DNA of 64,000 bases, taken from contig NZ_JAMRXH010000001.1 in assembly GCF_023740735.1 (NCBI RefSeq), positions 682,001-746,000 of the forward strand. Reading direction: 5' to 3'. The translations under genes and the position numbers were made by a program. This stretch comes from Nocardia sp. CDC159 (GTDB taxonomy: Bacteria > Actinomycetota > Actinomycetes > Mycobacteriales > Mycobacteriaceae). The notes under the pieces were generated by a model. That model ran no database searches. It saw nothing but the letters and a program-made list of their open reading frames with translations, and was not told where the DNA came from. Below are positions 20,722 through 28,352 of this stretch, piece after piece (the stretch's first letter is position 1; the number at the start of each line of letters is the position of its first letter).

Positions 20722-22133
20722 GCGCGCCCACGATCGTCGCGCGGCTGGCGGCCTTCGCCGAACGGTCCCGCGACCGCGGCATCGGCACCGAACTGCGGTC
20801 CGATGCGGCGCGGCGAGTGCTCGACGTGCTCGGAAACAGTATGGCCGCGGTCGATCTGGCCCCCGCCGCGGCCGTGCGCACCCTGCTGGCCGACCGCGGC
20901 GGCGCCGAACAGTCGACGGCGCTGGGACTGCCCCGTCGCGTACCCGCCGCCGATGCCGCGCTGCTCGGCGGAACGCTCGCCCACGCACTGGATTTCGACG
21001 ACACCCATCTGCCGTCGGTGCTGCACCCGTCGGCCTCGGTGGTGCCCACGGCCCTGGCCGTCGCGGAGGCGCGCGGCGCGAGCGGGGCGGCGCTGTTGGA
21101 CGCGATCGGGGTCGGTATCGAGATCACCGTGCGGCTGGGCCTGGCCGGATACGACGAATCCCTCGGCAACTCGGTCTTTTTCGAGCGCGGCCTGCACGCC
21201 ACCGCGATCTGCGGCGCCCTGGGCGGCGCCGCGGCCGCCGCGATGCTGATGGATCTGGATGCCGCCGGAATCGCCCACGCCATCGGTATCGCCGCCAGCA
21301 TGGGTTCGGGGCTGCTGGAGGCCAACCGCACCGGTGGCACGGTCAAACGGATCCACTGTGGCTGGGCCGCGCACGCCGCGGTCACCGCCGCCGAGCTGGC
21401 CCGGGCCGGGCTGACCGGGCCGCCGACGGTGATCGAGGGCAGATTCGGCCTGCTGCAGGCCTTCTGCGACGATCGCTACGATCTCACCGCGATCACCTCC
21501 GGCCTGGGCTCGGACTGGGAACTGCCGCAGGTGTTCTTCAAGCCCTACCCCTGCAACCACTTCACCCACGCGGGCATCGATGCGGCCCTGCGCCTGCGCG
21601 AGCGCGGTATCGACCCCGCCGACATCGTCGAGCTGGAACTGGGCGCACCCACCGCCGTCCTGCGCACGATCGGCGAACCCGCGGCCGCCAAGGCCGAACC
21701 CGAATCCGGCTATCACGCCGCCTTTTCCGGTCCCTACACCGTCGCCGCGGCCCTGTTGGGCGGCGGCGGACTCGGTGTGTTCCACGAGGACTTCACCGAC
21801 GCGGCCGCCCGCGATCCACACCGCCTCGCACTGGCGGCGCGGGTGCGCTGCATCCCCGATCCGGCCTGCGACGCGATCTTCCCGCACCAGTTCCCCGCCG
21901 TGCTCACCGTCCGCCTGCGCGGCGGCGAGATCCTGACCGAACGCGTCGACGTCAACCGCGGCGGCCCCGACAATCCCCTCTCCCCCGGCGAACTCGCGCG
22001 GAAATTCCACCTCAACACCGCCGCCCGCCTGCCCGAATCCCGGGCGGCACGGCTCAGCGAGATCGTCTACGGCCTCGAGCGCGTCGACGATCTCACCACC
22101 CTGCTCGAACCGCTGCGCGCGGCCGCCACCTGA
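20718..22133 (+). CDS. MmgE/PrpD family protein (dehydratase/decarboxylase/isomerase)
   Basis: The protein is 471 aa from ATG 20718, in a 4-base overlap with the cyclase gene. It shows the MmgE/PrpD pattern: LDVLGNSMAA, LAHALDFDDTH, LHPSASVVPTALA, the helical core GLHATAICGALGGAAAAAML, RTGGTVKRIHCGWAAHAAVTAA, FKPYPCNHFTHAGIDAA, and the GPYTVAAALLGG segment. The family contains 2-methylcitrate dehydratase, cis-aconitate decarboxylase and iminodisuccinate epimerase, so it acts on small branched di- or tricarboxylic acids. That fits breakdown of methyl-substituted C4 diacids. It is the last gene of its operon, and its stop is 2 bases from the end of the convergent HMG-CoA-lyase-like gene. Confidence 0.87.
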   Translation: MSAPTIVARLAAFAERSRDRGIGTELRSDAARRVLDVLGNSMAAVDLAPAAAVRTLLADRGGAEQSTALGLPRRVPAADAALLGGTLAHALDFDDTHLPSVLHPSASVVPTALAVAEARGASGAALLDAIGVGIEITVRLGLAGYDESLGNSVFFERGLHATAICGALGGAAAAAMLMDLDAAGIAHAIGIAASMGSGLLEANRTGGTVKRIHCGWAAHAAVTAAELARAGLTGPPTVIEGRFGLLQAFCDDRYDLTAITSGLGSDWELPQVFFKPYPCNHFTHAGIDAALRLRERGIDPADIVELELGAPTAVLRTIGEPAAAKAEPESGYHAAFSGPYTVAAALLGGGGLGVFHEDFTDAAARDPHRLALAARVRCIPDPACDAIFPHQFPAVLTVRLRGGEILTERVDVNRGGPDNPLSPGELARKFHLNTAARLPESRAARLSEIVYGLERVDDLTTLLEPLRAAAT

Positions 22134-22135
22134 GA

Positions 22136-23038
22136 TCAGGCCGGGGCCGCGCCGGAGGACGGGAAGGCGCCCGCGCGCCCCAGCAGGGCCGGGACCGGAT
22201 TGCCGAGGACCTCCCCCAGCCAGCGCCCGGTCGCCATGACCTGTTCGAGGTCCACCCCCGTGCCCACGCCCATCCGATCCAGCGCGTACAGCAGATCCTC
22301 GGTGGCGATATTGCCGGTGGCGGCCGGAGCGAACGGGCAGCCCCCGATGCCGCCCGTACTGGCGTCCAGGACGTGCGCACCGGCGTCCAGCGCGGCCCAC
22401 GCATTGGCGTAACCGGTATTGCGGGTGTTGTGGAAGTGGCAGCGCACCAATACGTTCGGTGCGATCACGGCAATGGCCGTGACCAGCCGCCGCACCCGAT
22501 CCGGCGTACCCACCCCGATGGTGTCGGCCAGGGCGATCTCCTCCGGTTCGGCCGCCGCCACCCGCCGGACGAGCTCGGCCACCCACCGCTGCGAGACCTC
22601 CCCCTCGAACGGGCAGCCGAAGGCCGCGGCGATGGTGACCGTGCGCCACAGCCCCGCCGTCCGGGCCCGCTCGGCCAGCCGTTCCCACCGCTCGATGCCC
22701 ACCTCGGTCGTACAGCCCTGATTGCGGCGACTGAACGTATCGGTCGCCACCACCACGACATTGATCTCGTCCACCCCGGCCGCCAGCGCCCGGTCCAGTC
22801 CGCGCTCGTTGAAAACCAGCCCGGCGTAGGAGATCTCCGCCGCGCGCGGCACACCCGCCATTACCGCCTCGGCATCGGCCAGCTGCGGCACCGCCTTCGG
22901 ACTGACGAAGCTCACCGCCTCGATCCGCCGCGACCCCGCCGCCACACTGCGGCGGATCAGCTCGATCTTCGTATCGGTGGACACGAGCTCCGGCTCGTTC
23001 TGCAATCCGTCCCGTGGGGCGACCTCGACCAGATGCAC
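22136..23038 (-). CDS. Hydroxymethylglutaryl-CoA lyase family protein
   Basis: The protein is 300 aa from GTG 23038 (MHLVEVAPRDGLQNE). It is an HMGL-type TIM barrel: VAPRDGLQNEP at the N-terminus, EAVSFVSPKAVPQLADA, FGCPFEGEV, ALADTIGVGTP, FHNTRNTGYANAWAALDAG with the metal His pair, and the catalytic loop GGIGGCPFAPAATGNIATED with the essential Cys. The enzyme cleaves a 3-hydroxy-3-alkylglutaryl-CoA-type thioester to acetyl-CoA plus a keto acid. It is transcribed alone, divergently from the CoA-transferase at 23122. With that CoA-transferase it may form a CoA-activation and cleavage pair. The true substrate may be a related branched acid. Confidence 0.87.
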   Translation of the reverse strand: MHLVEVAPRDGLQNEPELVSTDTKIELIRRSVAAGSRRIEAVSFVSPKAVPQLADAEAVMAGVPRAAEISYAGLVFNERGLDRALAAGVDEINVVVVATDTFSRRNQGCTTEVGIERWERLAERARTAGLWRTVTIAAAFGCPFEGEVSQRWVAELVRRVAAAEPEEIALADTIGVGTPDRVRRLVTAIAVIAPNVLVRCHFHNTRNTGYANAWAALDAGAHVLDASTGGIGGCPFAPAATGNIATEDLLYALDRMGVGTGVDLEQVMATGRWLGEVLGNPVPALLGRAGAFPSSGAAPA

Positions 23039-23067
23039 GAATCCTCCTCGGCGCGATCTTGTTTAGC

Positions 23068-23092
23068 GTTTCGCTGTGGGATACATTGTATC
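23068..23092. promoter_or_regulatory. Imperfect island operator between the HMG-CoA-lyase and CoA-transferase genes
   Basis: The reading is GTTTC-N7-GATAC-N3-GTATC, the mirror form of the island operator with one change in each of two half-sites. It includes the perfect repeat GGATAC-ATT-GTATCC (23079-23093). It lies 29 bases from each of the divergent start codons (23038 and 23122). Confidence 0.55.
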
Positions 23093-23121
23093 CATTCAAC
23101 GCCGGGACAGGGAGTAACCGC

Positions 23122-24333
23122 ATGGCAGAGCAGAGCACACCGCCCGGGCCGCTGGCCGATCTGCGCGTGATCGAAATGGGACAGCTGCTGGCCGGTCCGT
23201 TCTGCGGGCAGCTGCTGGGCGACCTCGGCGCGGAGGTCATCAAATTGGAATCGCCGGGTCAGGGCGATCCGATGCGGGAGTGGGGCCGGGAGAAGCCGTA
23301 CGGGCGGTCGCTGTGGTGGCCGGTGGTGGCGCGCAACAAGAAATCGGTGACCTGCAATCTGCGCACCGAGCGCGGTCAGCAGCTGGCCCGCGAGCTCATC
23401 GCCCAGTCCGATATCGTGGTGGAGAACTTCCGGCCCGGCACGCTGGAACGCTGGGGCCTGGACTTCGACACCCTGCGCGCGGACAATCCGGGCCTGATCC
23501 TGGTGCGCGTCACCGGATACGGCCAGCACGGCCCCTATGCCCCGCGCGCCGGATACGGCTCGATCGGCGAGGCCATGGGCGGAATCCGCTACATCACCGG
23601 CGATCCCGACCACCCGCCCGCGAGAACCGGTATCTCCCTGGGCGATTCGCTGGCGGCAGTCTTCGCCACCATCGGCGCCCTGGCCGCGGTCCATCACCGC
23701 CGCGGCACCGGCCGCGGGCAGATCGTGGATTCGGCCATCTACGAGGCGGTGCTGGCGATGATGGAATCGCTGCTGCCGGAGTGGGCCGTGGCGGGCTATC
23801 AGCGCGAGCGCACGGGCGCGGTGCTGCCCAACGTCTCCCCCAGCAATGTCTATCCGACCGCCGACGAGGAGATGATCCTCATCGCCGCCAATCAGGACAG
23901 CGTCTTCGGCCGGCTCGCCACCGTCATGGGACGACCCGAACTGGCCACGACCGAGCGCTTCGCCACCCACGCCGCCCGCGGCGAGAACATGGCCGAGCTG
24001 GACGACCTCATCGCCGCCTGGACGCGCACCCTCGCCGCCGAACCACTGCTGCGACTGCTGCACGGCGCCGGGGTGCCCGCGGGCCGGATCTACACCGCCC
24101 GCGACATGTTCGCCGATCCGCATTTCGCCGCCCGCGACGCCATCGTGCGGCTGGCCCATCCGGAATTCGGCGAGATCCCCATGCAGAACGTCTTCCCCAA
24201 ACTGAGCGAAACCCCCGGCGCGGTGCGGCATATCGGCCCCGAACTGGGCGAGCACACCGACCAGGTGTTGCGGGAGCTGCTCGGCCTGGACACCGCGCGG
24301 CTGGCCGAACTCGCCGAAAAGGGCGTCATCTGA
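23122..24333 (+). CDS. CaiB/BaiF family CoA-transferase (second copy)
   Basis: The protein is 403 aa from ATG 23122, preceded by GGACAGGGAG. Family III CoA-transferase features are IEMGQLLAGPFCGQLLGDLG, EVIKLESPGQGDPMREWG, ARNKKSVTCNLR, DIVVENFRPGTLERWGLDF, and ISLGDSLAAVF with the probable catalytic Asp. It is clearly related to, but not identical with, the copy at 18725. Homologues of this subtype activate itaconate, mesaconate or succinate-like acids, which fits a diacid branch of the island, but the substrate is not proven. It heads an operon with the amidase and a membrane protein; the gap to the amidase gene is 11 bases. Confidence 0.88.
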   Translation: MAEQSTPPGPLADLRVIEMGQLLAGPFCGQLLGDLGAEVIKLESPGQGDPMREWGREKPYGRSLWWPVVARNKKSVTCNLRTERGQQLARELIAQSDIVVENFRPGTLERWGLDFDTLRADNPGLILVRVTGYGQHGPYAPRAGYGSIGEAMGGIRYITGDPDHPPARTGISLGDSLAAVFATIGALAAVHHRRGTGRGQIVDSAIYEAVLAMMESLLPEWAVAGYQRERTGAVLPNVSPSNVYPTADEEMILIAANQDSVFGRLATVMGRPELATTERFATHAARGENMAELDDLIAAWTRTLAAEPLLRLLHGAGVPAGRIYTARDMFADPHFAARDAIVRLAHPEFGEIPMQNVFPKLSETPGAVRHIGPELGEHTDQVLRELLGLDTARLAELAEKGVI

Positions 24334-24344
24334 GGGGGTTTCGC

Positions 24345-24971
24345 ATGACGGACCTGGCCGACGACTATCGCCGCCACGGCTTCGCCGCCACCCTCGGCCC
24401 CGGCGACTCGCCCGCGGTGCTGGTGGTCGACATCTGCGCCGCCTATCTCACCGACGGCTCGCCGTTGCGCGCCCCGGTCGAGGACGCCGTGCGCGCCGCC
24501 GCCACCCTGGTGGCCCATGCCCGCGACCACGGCCGCCCGGTGCTGTTCACCCGCGTGGCCTACCGGCCCGGCACCGCCGACGGCGGCCTGTTTCGCCGCA
24601 AGGTCCCGGCCCTCGCGGTATTCGAGGAGGGCAATCCGCTGGGGGCCTTCCTCGACGATCCCGCGCCGCGTCCGGCGGAGGTGGTGATCACCAAGCAGTA
24701 CGCCAGCGCCTTCCACGGCACCTCGCTCGCGGCCACGCTCACCGCCGCGCGCATCGACACCGTCTGCATCGTCGGCCTCACCACCAGCGGCTGCGTCCGG
24801 GCCACCGCCACCGACGCGCTGCAGCACGGCTTCCGGCCGCTGGTGGTGGCCGATGCCTGCGGTGATCGCGACCCGCGGCTGCACGAGGCCAATCTGCTCG
24901 ATCTAGGCGCGAAATACGCCGACGTACTCGACCTGCGAGCGGCGCTGGCCGTGCTGCGCCGACCCGGCTGA
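24345..24971 (+). CDS. Isochorismatase-family amidohydrolase (maleamate / N-carbamoylsarcosine amidase type)
   Basis: The protein is 208 aa from ATG 24345 with GAGGGGG upstream. It is a cysteine hydrolase of the isochorismatase fold: PAVLVVDICAAY with the catalytic Asp, VVITKQYASAFHGTSLAATL with the catalytic Lys and a cis-peptide region, and VCIVGLTTSGCVRATATDA with the nucleophilic Cys. The FRRKVPAL and SAFHGT segments resemble N-carbamoylsarcosine amidase and maleamate amidase (NicF) rather than pyrazinamidase. Release of ammonia from a maleamic acid formed by imide ring opening would fit the neighbouring hydantoinase. This is inference. Confidence 0.83.
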   Translation: MTDLADDYRRHGFAATLGPGDSPAVLVVDICAAYLTDGSPLRAPVEDAVRAAATLVAHARDHGRPVLFTRVAYRPGTADGGLFRRKVPALAVFEEGNPLGAFLDDPAPRPAEVVITKQYASAFHGTSLAATLTAARIDTVCIVGLTTSGCVRATATDALQHGFRPLVVADACGDRDPRLHEANLLDLGAKYADVLDLRAALAVLRRPG

Positions 24972-24988
24972 CAGACAAGGAATTTCGT

Positions 24989-25696
24989 ATGGGCCCGCAT
25001 CCGCACGGGTGGTGGATTCTGCTGCATCTGGTGCTGTTCGTGTTCTGGCTGGGCGGTGATCTGGGCGTGTTCTACTCCAGTCGCTTCGTCATCGACCCGG
25101 CCCTGACCCCCGCGGCCCGCTCCACCGCGCTGGCCGTCATGAGCGGATTGGACCTCGGCCCGAAGATCTGTCTGGTGCTGTTCCTGCCCAGCGGCCTCAC
25201 GCTGATGGCCCTCGAACCGCACGGGGCGAGCCTGTTCGGAATCGCCCTGTTCCCTTGGTGGTCGGTCGTTTTGGTGTGGCTGTTCGCGGCGGTATGGCTG
25301 GCGCTGACCGTCGCCGCCCATCGCACCCACGGGCGCTTCCCGATCGTGGTGCGCGCCGATCTCGCCATCCGCTTCGCGGTGATCCTCGGCATGGGCGGTG
25401 CGGGTCTGTACGCCCTGATCGCCACCGAGCCGTTCGGCGTGACGACCAACCCGCGCTGGCTCGGCGCCAAGATCCTGCTCTATACCGCCGCGATCGCCGC
25501 CGGACTCGGCATCCGAATGACCCTGCGCCCCTTCGGATCCGCGTTGGCAGCGCTGCTGACCACCGGATCCGACGAGCGGATCGAGACCGTCCTGCGCCGC
25601 AGCGTGAACGGCTGCCTGCCGTATGTCTGGGTGATCTGGGGCAGCGTGCTCGGCGCGGCGGCGCTGGGAGTGTTCAAACCCGGAGCGCTGCTGTGA
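24989..25696 (+). CDS. Integral membrane protein of unknown function
   Basis: The protein is 235 aa from ATG 24989, with about six hydrophobic helices (near residues 8-28, 55-73, 83-108, 126-145, 160-175 and 210-230). It has no catalytic motif I recognise. An N-terminal His-rich start (GPHPHGWWILLH) and an early GGDLGVFYSS segment recall small actinobacterial CopD-like or DUF2269-like membrane proteins, but this is weak. It lies 17 bases after the amidase gene and ends 4 bases before the convergent IclR gene, so it is the last gene of that operon. Confidence 0.6.
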   Translation: MGPHPHGWWILLHLVLFVFWLGGDLGVFYSSRFVIDPALTPAARSTALAVMSGLDLGPKICLVLFLPSGLTLMALEPHGASLFGIALFPWWSVVLVWLFAAVWLALTVAAHRTHGRFPIVVRADLAIRFAVILGMGGAGLYALIATEPFGVTTNPRWLGAKILLYTAAIAAGLGIRMTLRPFGSALAALLTTGSDERIETVLRRSVNGCLPYVWVIWGSVLGAAALGVFKPGALL

Positions 25697-25700
25697 GTCG

Positions 25701-26486
25701 TCAGCCGCTGTAACCCAATTGGGCCGACAGGGCGCCGGAGGCCTTGAGCAGCATGGGAACACAGTCCATCATGCGCGGCTCGAAGCGCGACAGCGGACCG
25801 CACACGCTGATCGAGGCCATCACGCCGCCGTCGTGATCGAAGACCGGCGCGGCAATGGACGCGGCCCCGATCTGGCGCTCCCCCAGCGAGATCGCGTAGC
25901 CGCGCTCCTTGACCTCCTTGAGATCCGCGCGCAGCCTGCGGACCTTGGTGATGGTGGCATCGGTGAGCGGAGTCAGCTCGTGGCGCGCCAGATATTCGTC
26001 GATCTCCTCCTTGCGCAGGAACGCCAGGATCGCCTTCGACGAACTGCCCGCGTACAGCGGATACGGCTGACCGAGCGCCACCTCCATGCGCAATTCCTGG
26101 TCCGGCACAACCTGATCGGCGTACATCCGGGTGTCGCCGCGGCGGATCGACAGCGTCGCGGTCTCACCGGTCACCGCCGACAACCGGCGCAGCTCCGGGG
26201 CGGCCATCACCCGCAGATCCGTGCGCGCCAGATACGCCCGGCCCAGCGCGATGGCGGCGTGCCCCAGCGCGTAGCGACGGGTGGTCGGCTCGAGCACGAT
26301 GAGATCTCGGCTGCGCAGCGCGGTCAGGATACGGTGCACGGCCGCCTTGGTGATGCCGAGTTCGGTGGCGATCTCGGTCACGCCGAGGTCGGGGCGGCCG
26401 CTGCGGCCGAACAGCAGCAACACGTCCATCGCGCGCTCGACCGCGGCGATCGACCGGCTCTGGTTGTCGGAATCGGTTTCGGGCAC
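25701..26486 (-). CDS. IclR-family transcriptional regulator, probable regulator of the island
   Basis: The protein is about 261 aa if GTG 26486 is used (VPETDSDNQSRSIAAVERAM). Longer starts at 26516 or 26528 run into the operator and are less likely. The N-terminal winged helix is clear (about 15-75: LGVTEIATELGITKAAVHRILTALRSRDLI), followed by the IclR effector domain with RRGDTRMYADQVV, YAGSSSKAILAFL, and ISLGERQIGAASIAAPVFDHDGGVMASISVCGP. It is the only regulator gene inside the 17-46 kb island, and its own promoter carries a version of the operator. It is therefore the best candidate to bind the GTTTC-N7-GAAAC sites, probably as a repressor relieved by a pathway intermediate. Confidence 0.9.
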   Translation of the reverse strand: MPETDSDNQSRSIAAVERAMDVLLLFGRSGRPDLGVTEIATELGITKAAVHRILTALRSRDLIVLEPTTRRYALGHAAIALGRAYLARTDLRVMAAPELRRLSAVTGETATLSIRRGDTRMYADQVVPDQELRMEVALGQPYPLYAGSSSKAILAFLRKEEIDEYLARHELTPLTDATITKVRRLRADLKEVKERGYAISLGERQIGAASIAAPVFDHDGGVMASISVCGPLSRFEPRMMDCVPMLLKASGALSAQLGYSG

Positions 26487-26506
26487 GCGGCAAGTGTAGG
26501 CGGCGG

Positions 26507-26523
26507 ATTTCCCCATGGGAAAC
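26507..26523. promoter_or_regulatory. Island operator variant before the IclR gene
   Basis: The reading is ATTTC-N7-GAAAC, one base off the GTTTC-N7-GAAAC pattern. It begins 20 bases upstream of the proposed IclR start and suggests autoregulation. Confidence 0.5.
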
Positions 26524-26566
26524 ACCATCCGCTTGCGCGACCCGAAGCCGGCCCGTTACCGTGTGC

Positions 26567-26591
26567 GTAACAGCGTTTCCACTAACGAAAC
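26567..26591. promoter_or_regulatory. Island operator before the flavin reductase operon
   Basis: The reading is GTAAC-N3-GTTTC-N7-GAAAC, three half-sites with one mismatch in the first. It ends 10 bases before the GTG start at 26602 and overlaps the start of the ribosome site CGGAGGG, a position suited to repression. Confidence 0.65.
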
Positions 26592-26601
26592 GGAGGGCGC
26601 T

Positions 26602-27084
26602 GTGGATTCCCACCAACTCCGCACGGTGCTGGCCCAGTGGGCGACCGGTGTCGTCGTGGTGACCACCGTGCGCCCGGACGGCGGCCGCCACGGGATGACG
26701 GCGAGCTCCTTCACCAGTGTGGCGCTGGACCCACCGCTCGTCTCGGTCTGCCTGGCCTCCGCGGGAACGACCTGCCGGACCGTCCGGCGCAGCGGGGTGT
26801 TCGCGGTCAACGTGCTCGGCCACGATCACGAGGAACTGGGCCGCCGCTTCGCCGGAAGTCCGGGCGAGACCGATCGTTTCGCACTCGGCCGGTGGGATAC
26901 GGCGGCTACCGGCTGCCCGGTGCTGACCGATGCGGTGGCCTGGCTGGACTGCGTGGTCGCGGCCTGTCATCCGGCCGGTGACCACACCATCGTGCTGGGT
27001 CTGGTGCGCGACGCCGCCACGCCGCGTCCGGCCGCTCCGCTCATCTATCACGACCGCACTTTCTACGAGGGGATAGCCCGATGA
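26602..27084 (+). CDS. Flavin reductase (FMN-binding split barrel), partner of a two-component monooxygenase
   Basis: The protein is 160 aa from GTG 26602 (MDSHQLRTVLAQWATGVVVVTT) with CGGAGGG upstream; upstream starts would pass through the operator. It has the flavin-reductase-like fold: WATGVVVVTTVRPDGGRHGMTASSFTSVALDPPLVSVCL, then FAVNVLGHDHEELGRRFAG and an acidic C-terminal part with DCVVAACHPAGDHTIVLGLV. Such proteins supply reduced FMN or FAD to a separate oxygenase. The 4-base ATGA overlap with the acyl-CoA-dehydrogenase-like gene points to that protein as the partner. It is the first gene of a five-gene coupled operon. Confidence 0.88.
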   Translation: MDSHQLRTVLAQWATGVVVVTTVRPDGGRHGMTASSFTSVALDPPLVSVCLASAGTTCRTVRRSGVFAVNVLGHDHEELGRRFAGSPGETDRFALGRWDTAATGCPVLTDAVAWLDCVVAACHPAGDHTIVLGLVRDAATPRPAAPLIYHDRTFYEGIAR

Positions 27085-28352
27085 TCGGTGAACAGCTCGT
27101 CGAGGACATGACCGACGCCGAACGCGAGCGGGCGCGACGGGTGGAGTCGGTGCTGCCCGCCCTGCGCGCGGCCGCCGAGGAGGCCGACCGCACCGCCACC
27201 TTCCCCGCCTCCCATGTGGCACTGCTGCGCGCGGCCGGACTGCTGGGTCTGGTGGTGCCGGAGAAGTTCGGCGGACTCGGCGGCACGCTGCGCGATCTCG
27301 CCGCCGCCACCTACGCCATGGGAACCGCCTGCCCGTCAACGGCTTTGGCGTACTTCTTCCACAACACCAGCGCCTCACGCGGACTGCTGCCGCTGGAGGC
27401 CATCGATGCCGGGCTGTTCGCCGAGGAGGAGATTCCGATCGTGCGCGCCTTCGCCGAGAAGGTGCTCACCCGCATGGCGAGCGGAACCTGGCTGGCCAAT
27501 TTCGCCTCCGAATCGGTGAAGACCGAACAGGCCAACATCACCATCGCCACCACCGCCCGCAAGGTGGACGGCGGCTGGATTCTGCACGGCGAGAAGTCCT
27601 TCGGCTGCGCCACCGGCGTCGCCGACTACTACCTCACCTCCGCGAAGCTCGAAAACTACGACACCGCCGAGGGTTTGGCGACCTTCTTCGTCCCCCGCGA
27701 CGCCGCGGGCGTGAGCGTGCGCGCGCCCTGGGACGGGCTGGGCATGCGCGCCACCGCCAACAACGGCATCCGGCTGGAGGAGGTGTTCATCCCCGACGAC
27801 GAGGCACTAACCGTCCCGGGCGCGTTCACCAAAATGCTGCGCATGAGCCGGGGATCGTTCGTCGGCAATCAACTGGCCATCGCCGCCGTCTACACCGGCT
27901 GCGCCCAGCGCGTCTACGACGAGACGCTGGCCGCCACGACCGCGAAGACGTTCGCCGACACCGGAAAGCCGATCGCGTCGGCACCCGTGCACCAGCTGCT
28001 CATCGGTGAGATGACCCGCCACCTGCACACCGCCTACCTGTGGCTGCGCTATCAGCTGGCGATCGAGACCTGCGAGCCGCCGATCAAATCCAAACAGGAG
28101 GTGTTCGCGCAGTGGCGGCTCGGCAAGGGCGCGGTCACCGAGGCCTGCTTCCAGGTCGCGCTCGGCGCGTTCAAGGCGGGCGGCACCTCCGCCGCGGCCA
28201 TGCACGGCATCGCCGGACGAGCCCTGCGCGATCTGGCAATGGGATTGGTCATGACGTTCCCCGCCGAACGCGGCATGCTCGAGGTGGCCCGCATCGTCAC
28301 CGACGCCAAGGCCAACGAATTGTTCACCACCGCGCCGGAGGCCGCCCGATGA
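27081..28352 (+). CDS. Acyl-CoA-dehydrogenase-fold protein, probable flavin-dependent monooxygenase
   Basis: The protein is 423 aa from ATG 27081, overlapping the flavin reductase gene by 4 bases. The three acyl-CoA dehydrogenase domains are visible: an N-terminal helical part with AGLLGLVVPEKFGGLGG, a central beta part with GGWILHGEKSFGCATGVADYYLTSA and WDGLGMRATANNGIRLEEVFIPDD, and a C-terminal helical part with GTSAAAMHGIAGRALRDLAM. Coupling to a flavin reductase suggests the monooxygenase subgroup (HsaA, DszC or HpaB-like) rather than a true dehydrogenase. I could not identify the usual catalytic Glu of the dehydrogenases with confidence. The substrate is unknown; a pyrrole or imide intermediate is possible. 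Confidence 0.82.
   Translation: MIGEQLVEDMTDAERERARRVESVLPALRAAAEEADRTATFPASHVALLRAAGLLGLVVPEKFGGLGGTLRDLAAATYAMGTACPSTALAYFFHNTSASRGLLPLEAIDAGLFAEEEIPIVRAFAEKVLTRMASGTWLANFASESVKTEQANITIATTARKVDGGWILHGEKSFGCATGVADYYLTSAKLENYDTAEGLATFFVPRDAAGVSVRAPWDGLGMRATANNGIRLEEVFIPDDEALTVPGAFTKMLRMSRGSFVGNQLAIAAVYTGCAQRVYDETLAATTAKTFADTGKPIASAPVHQLLIGEMTRHLHTAYLWLRYQLAIETCEPPIKSKQEVFAQWRLGKGAVTEACFQVALGAFKAGGTSAAAMHGIAGRALRDLAMGLVMTFPAERGMLEVARIVTDAKANELFTTAPEAAR

Noticed and set aside
20511..23243. A minus-strand open frame of 910 codons overlapping the MmgE/PrpD and HMG-CoA-lyase region.
   Set aside because: Most of it lies opposite the MmgE/PrpD and cyclase genes, and over the lyase gene it is in a different frame from the recognisable HMG-CoA-lyase sequence.
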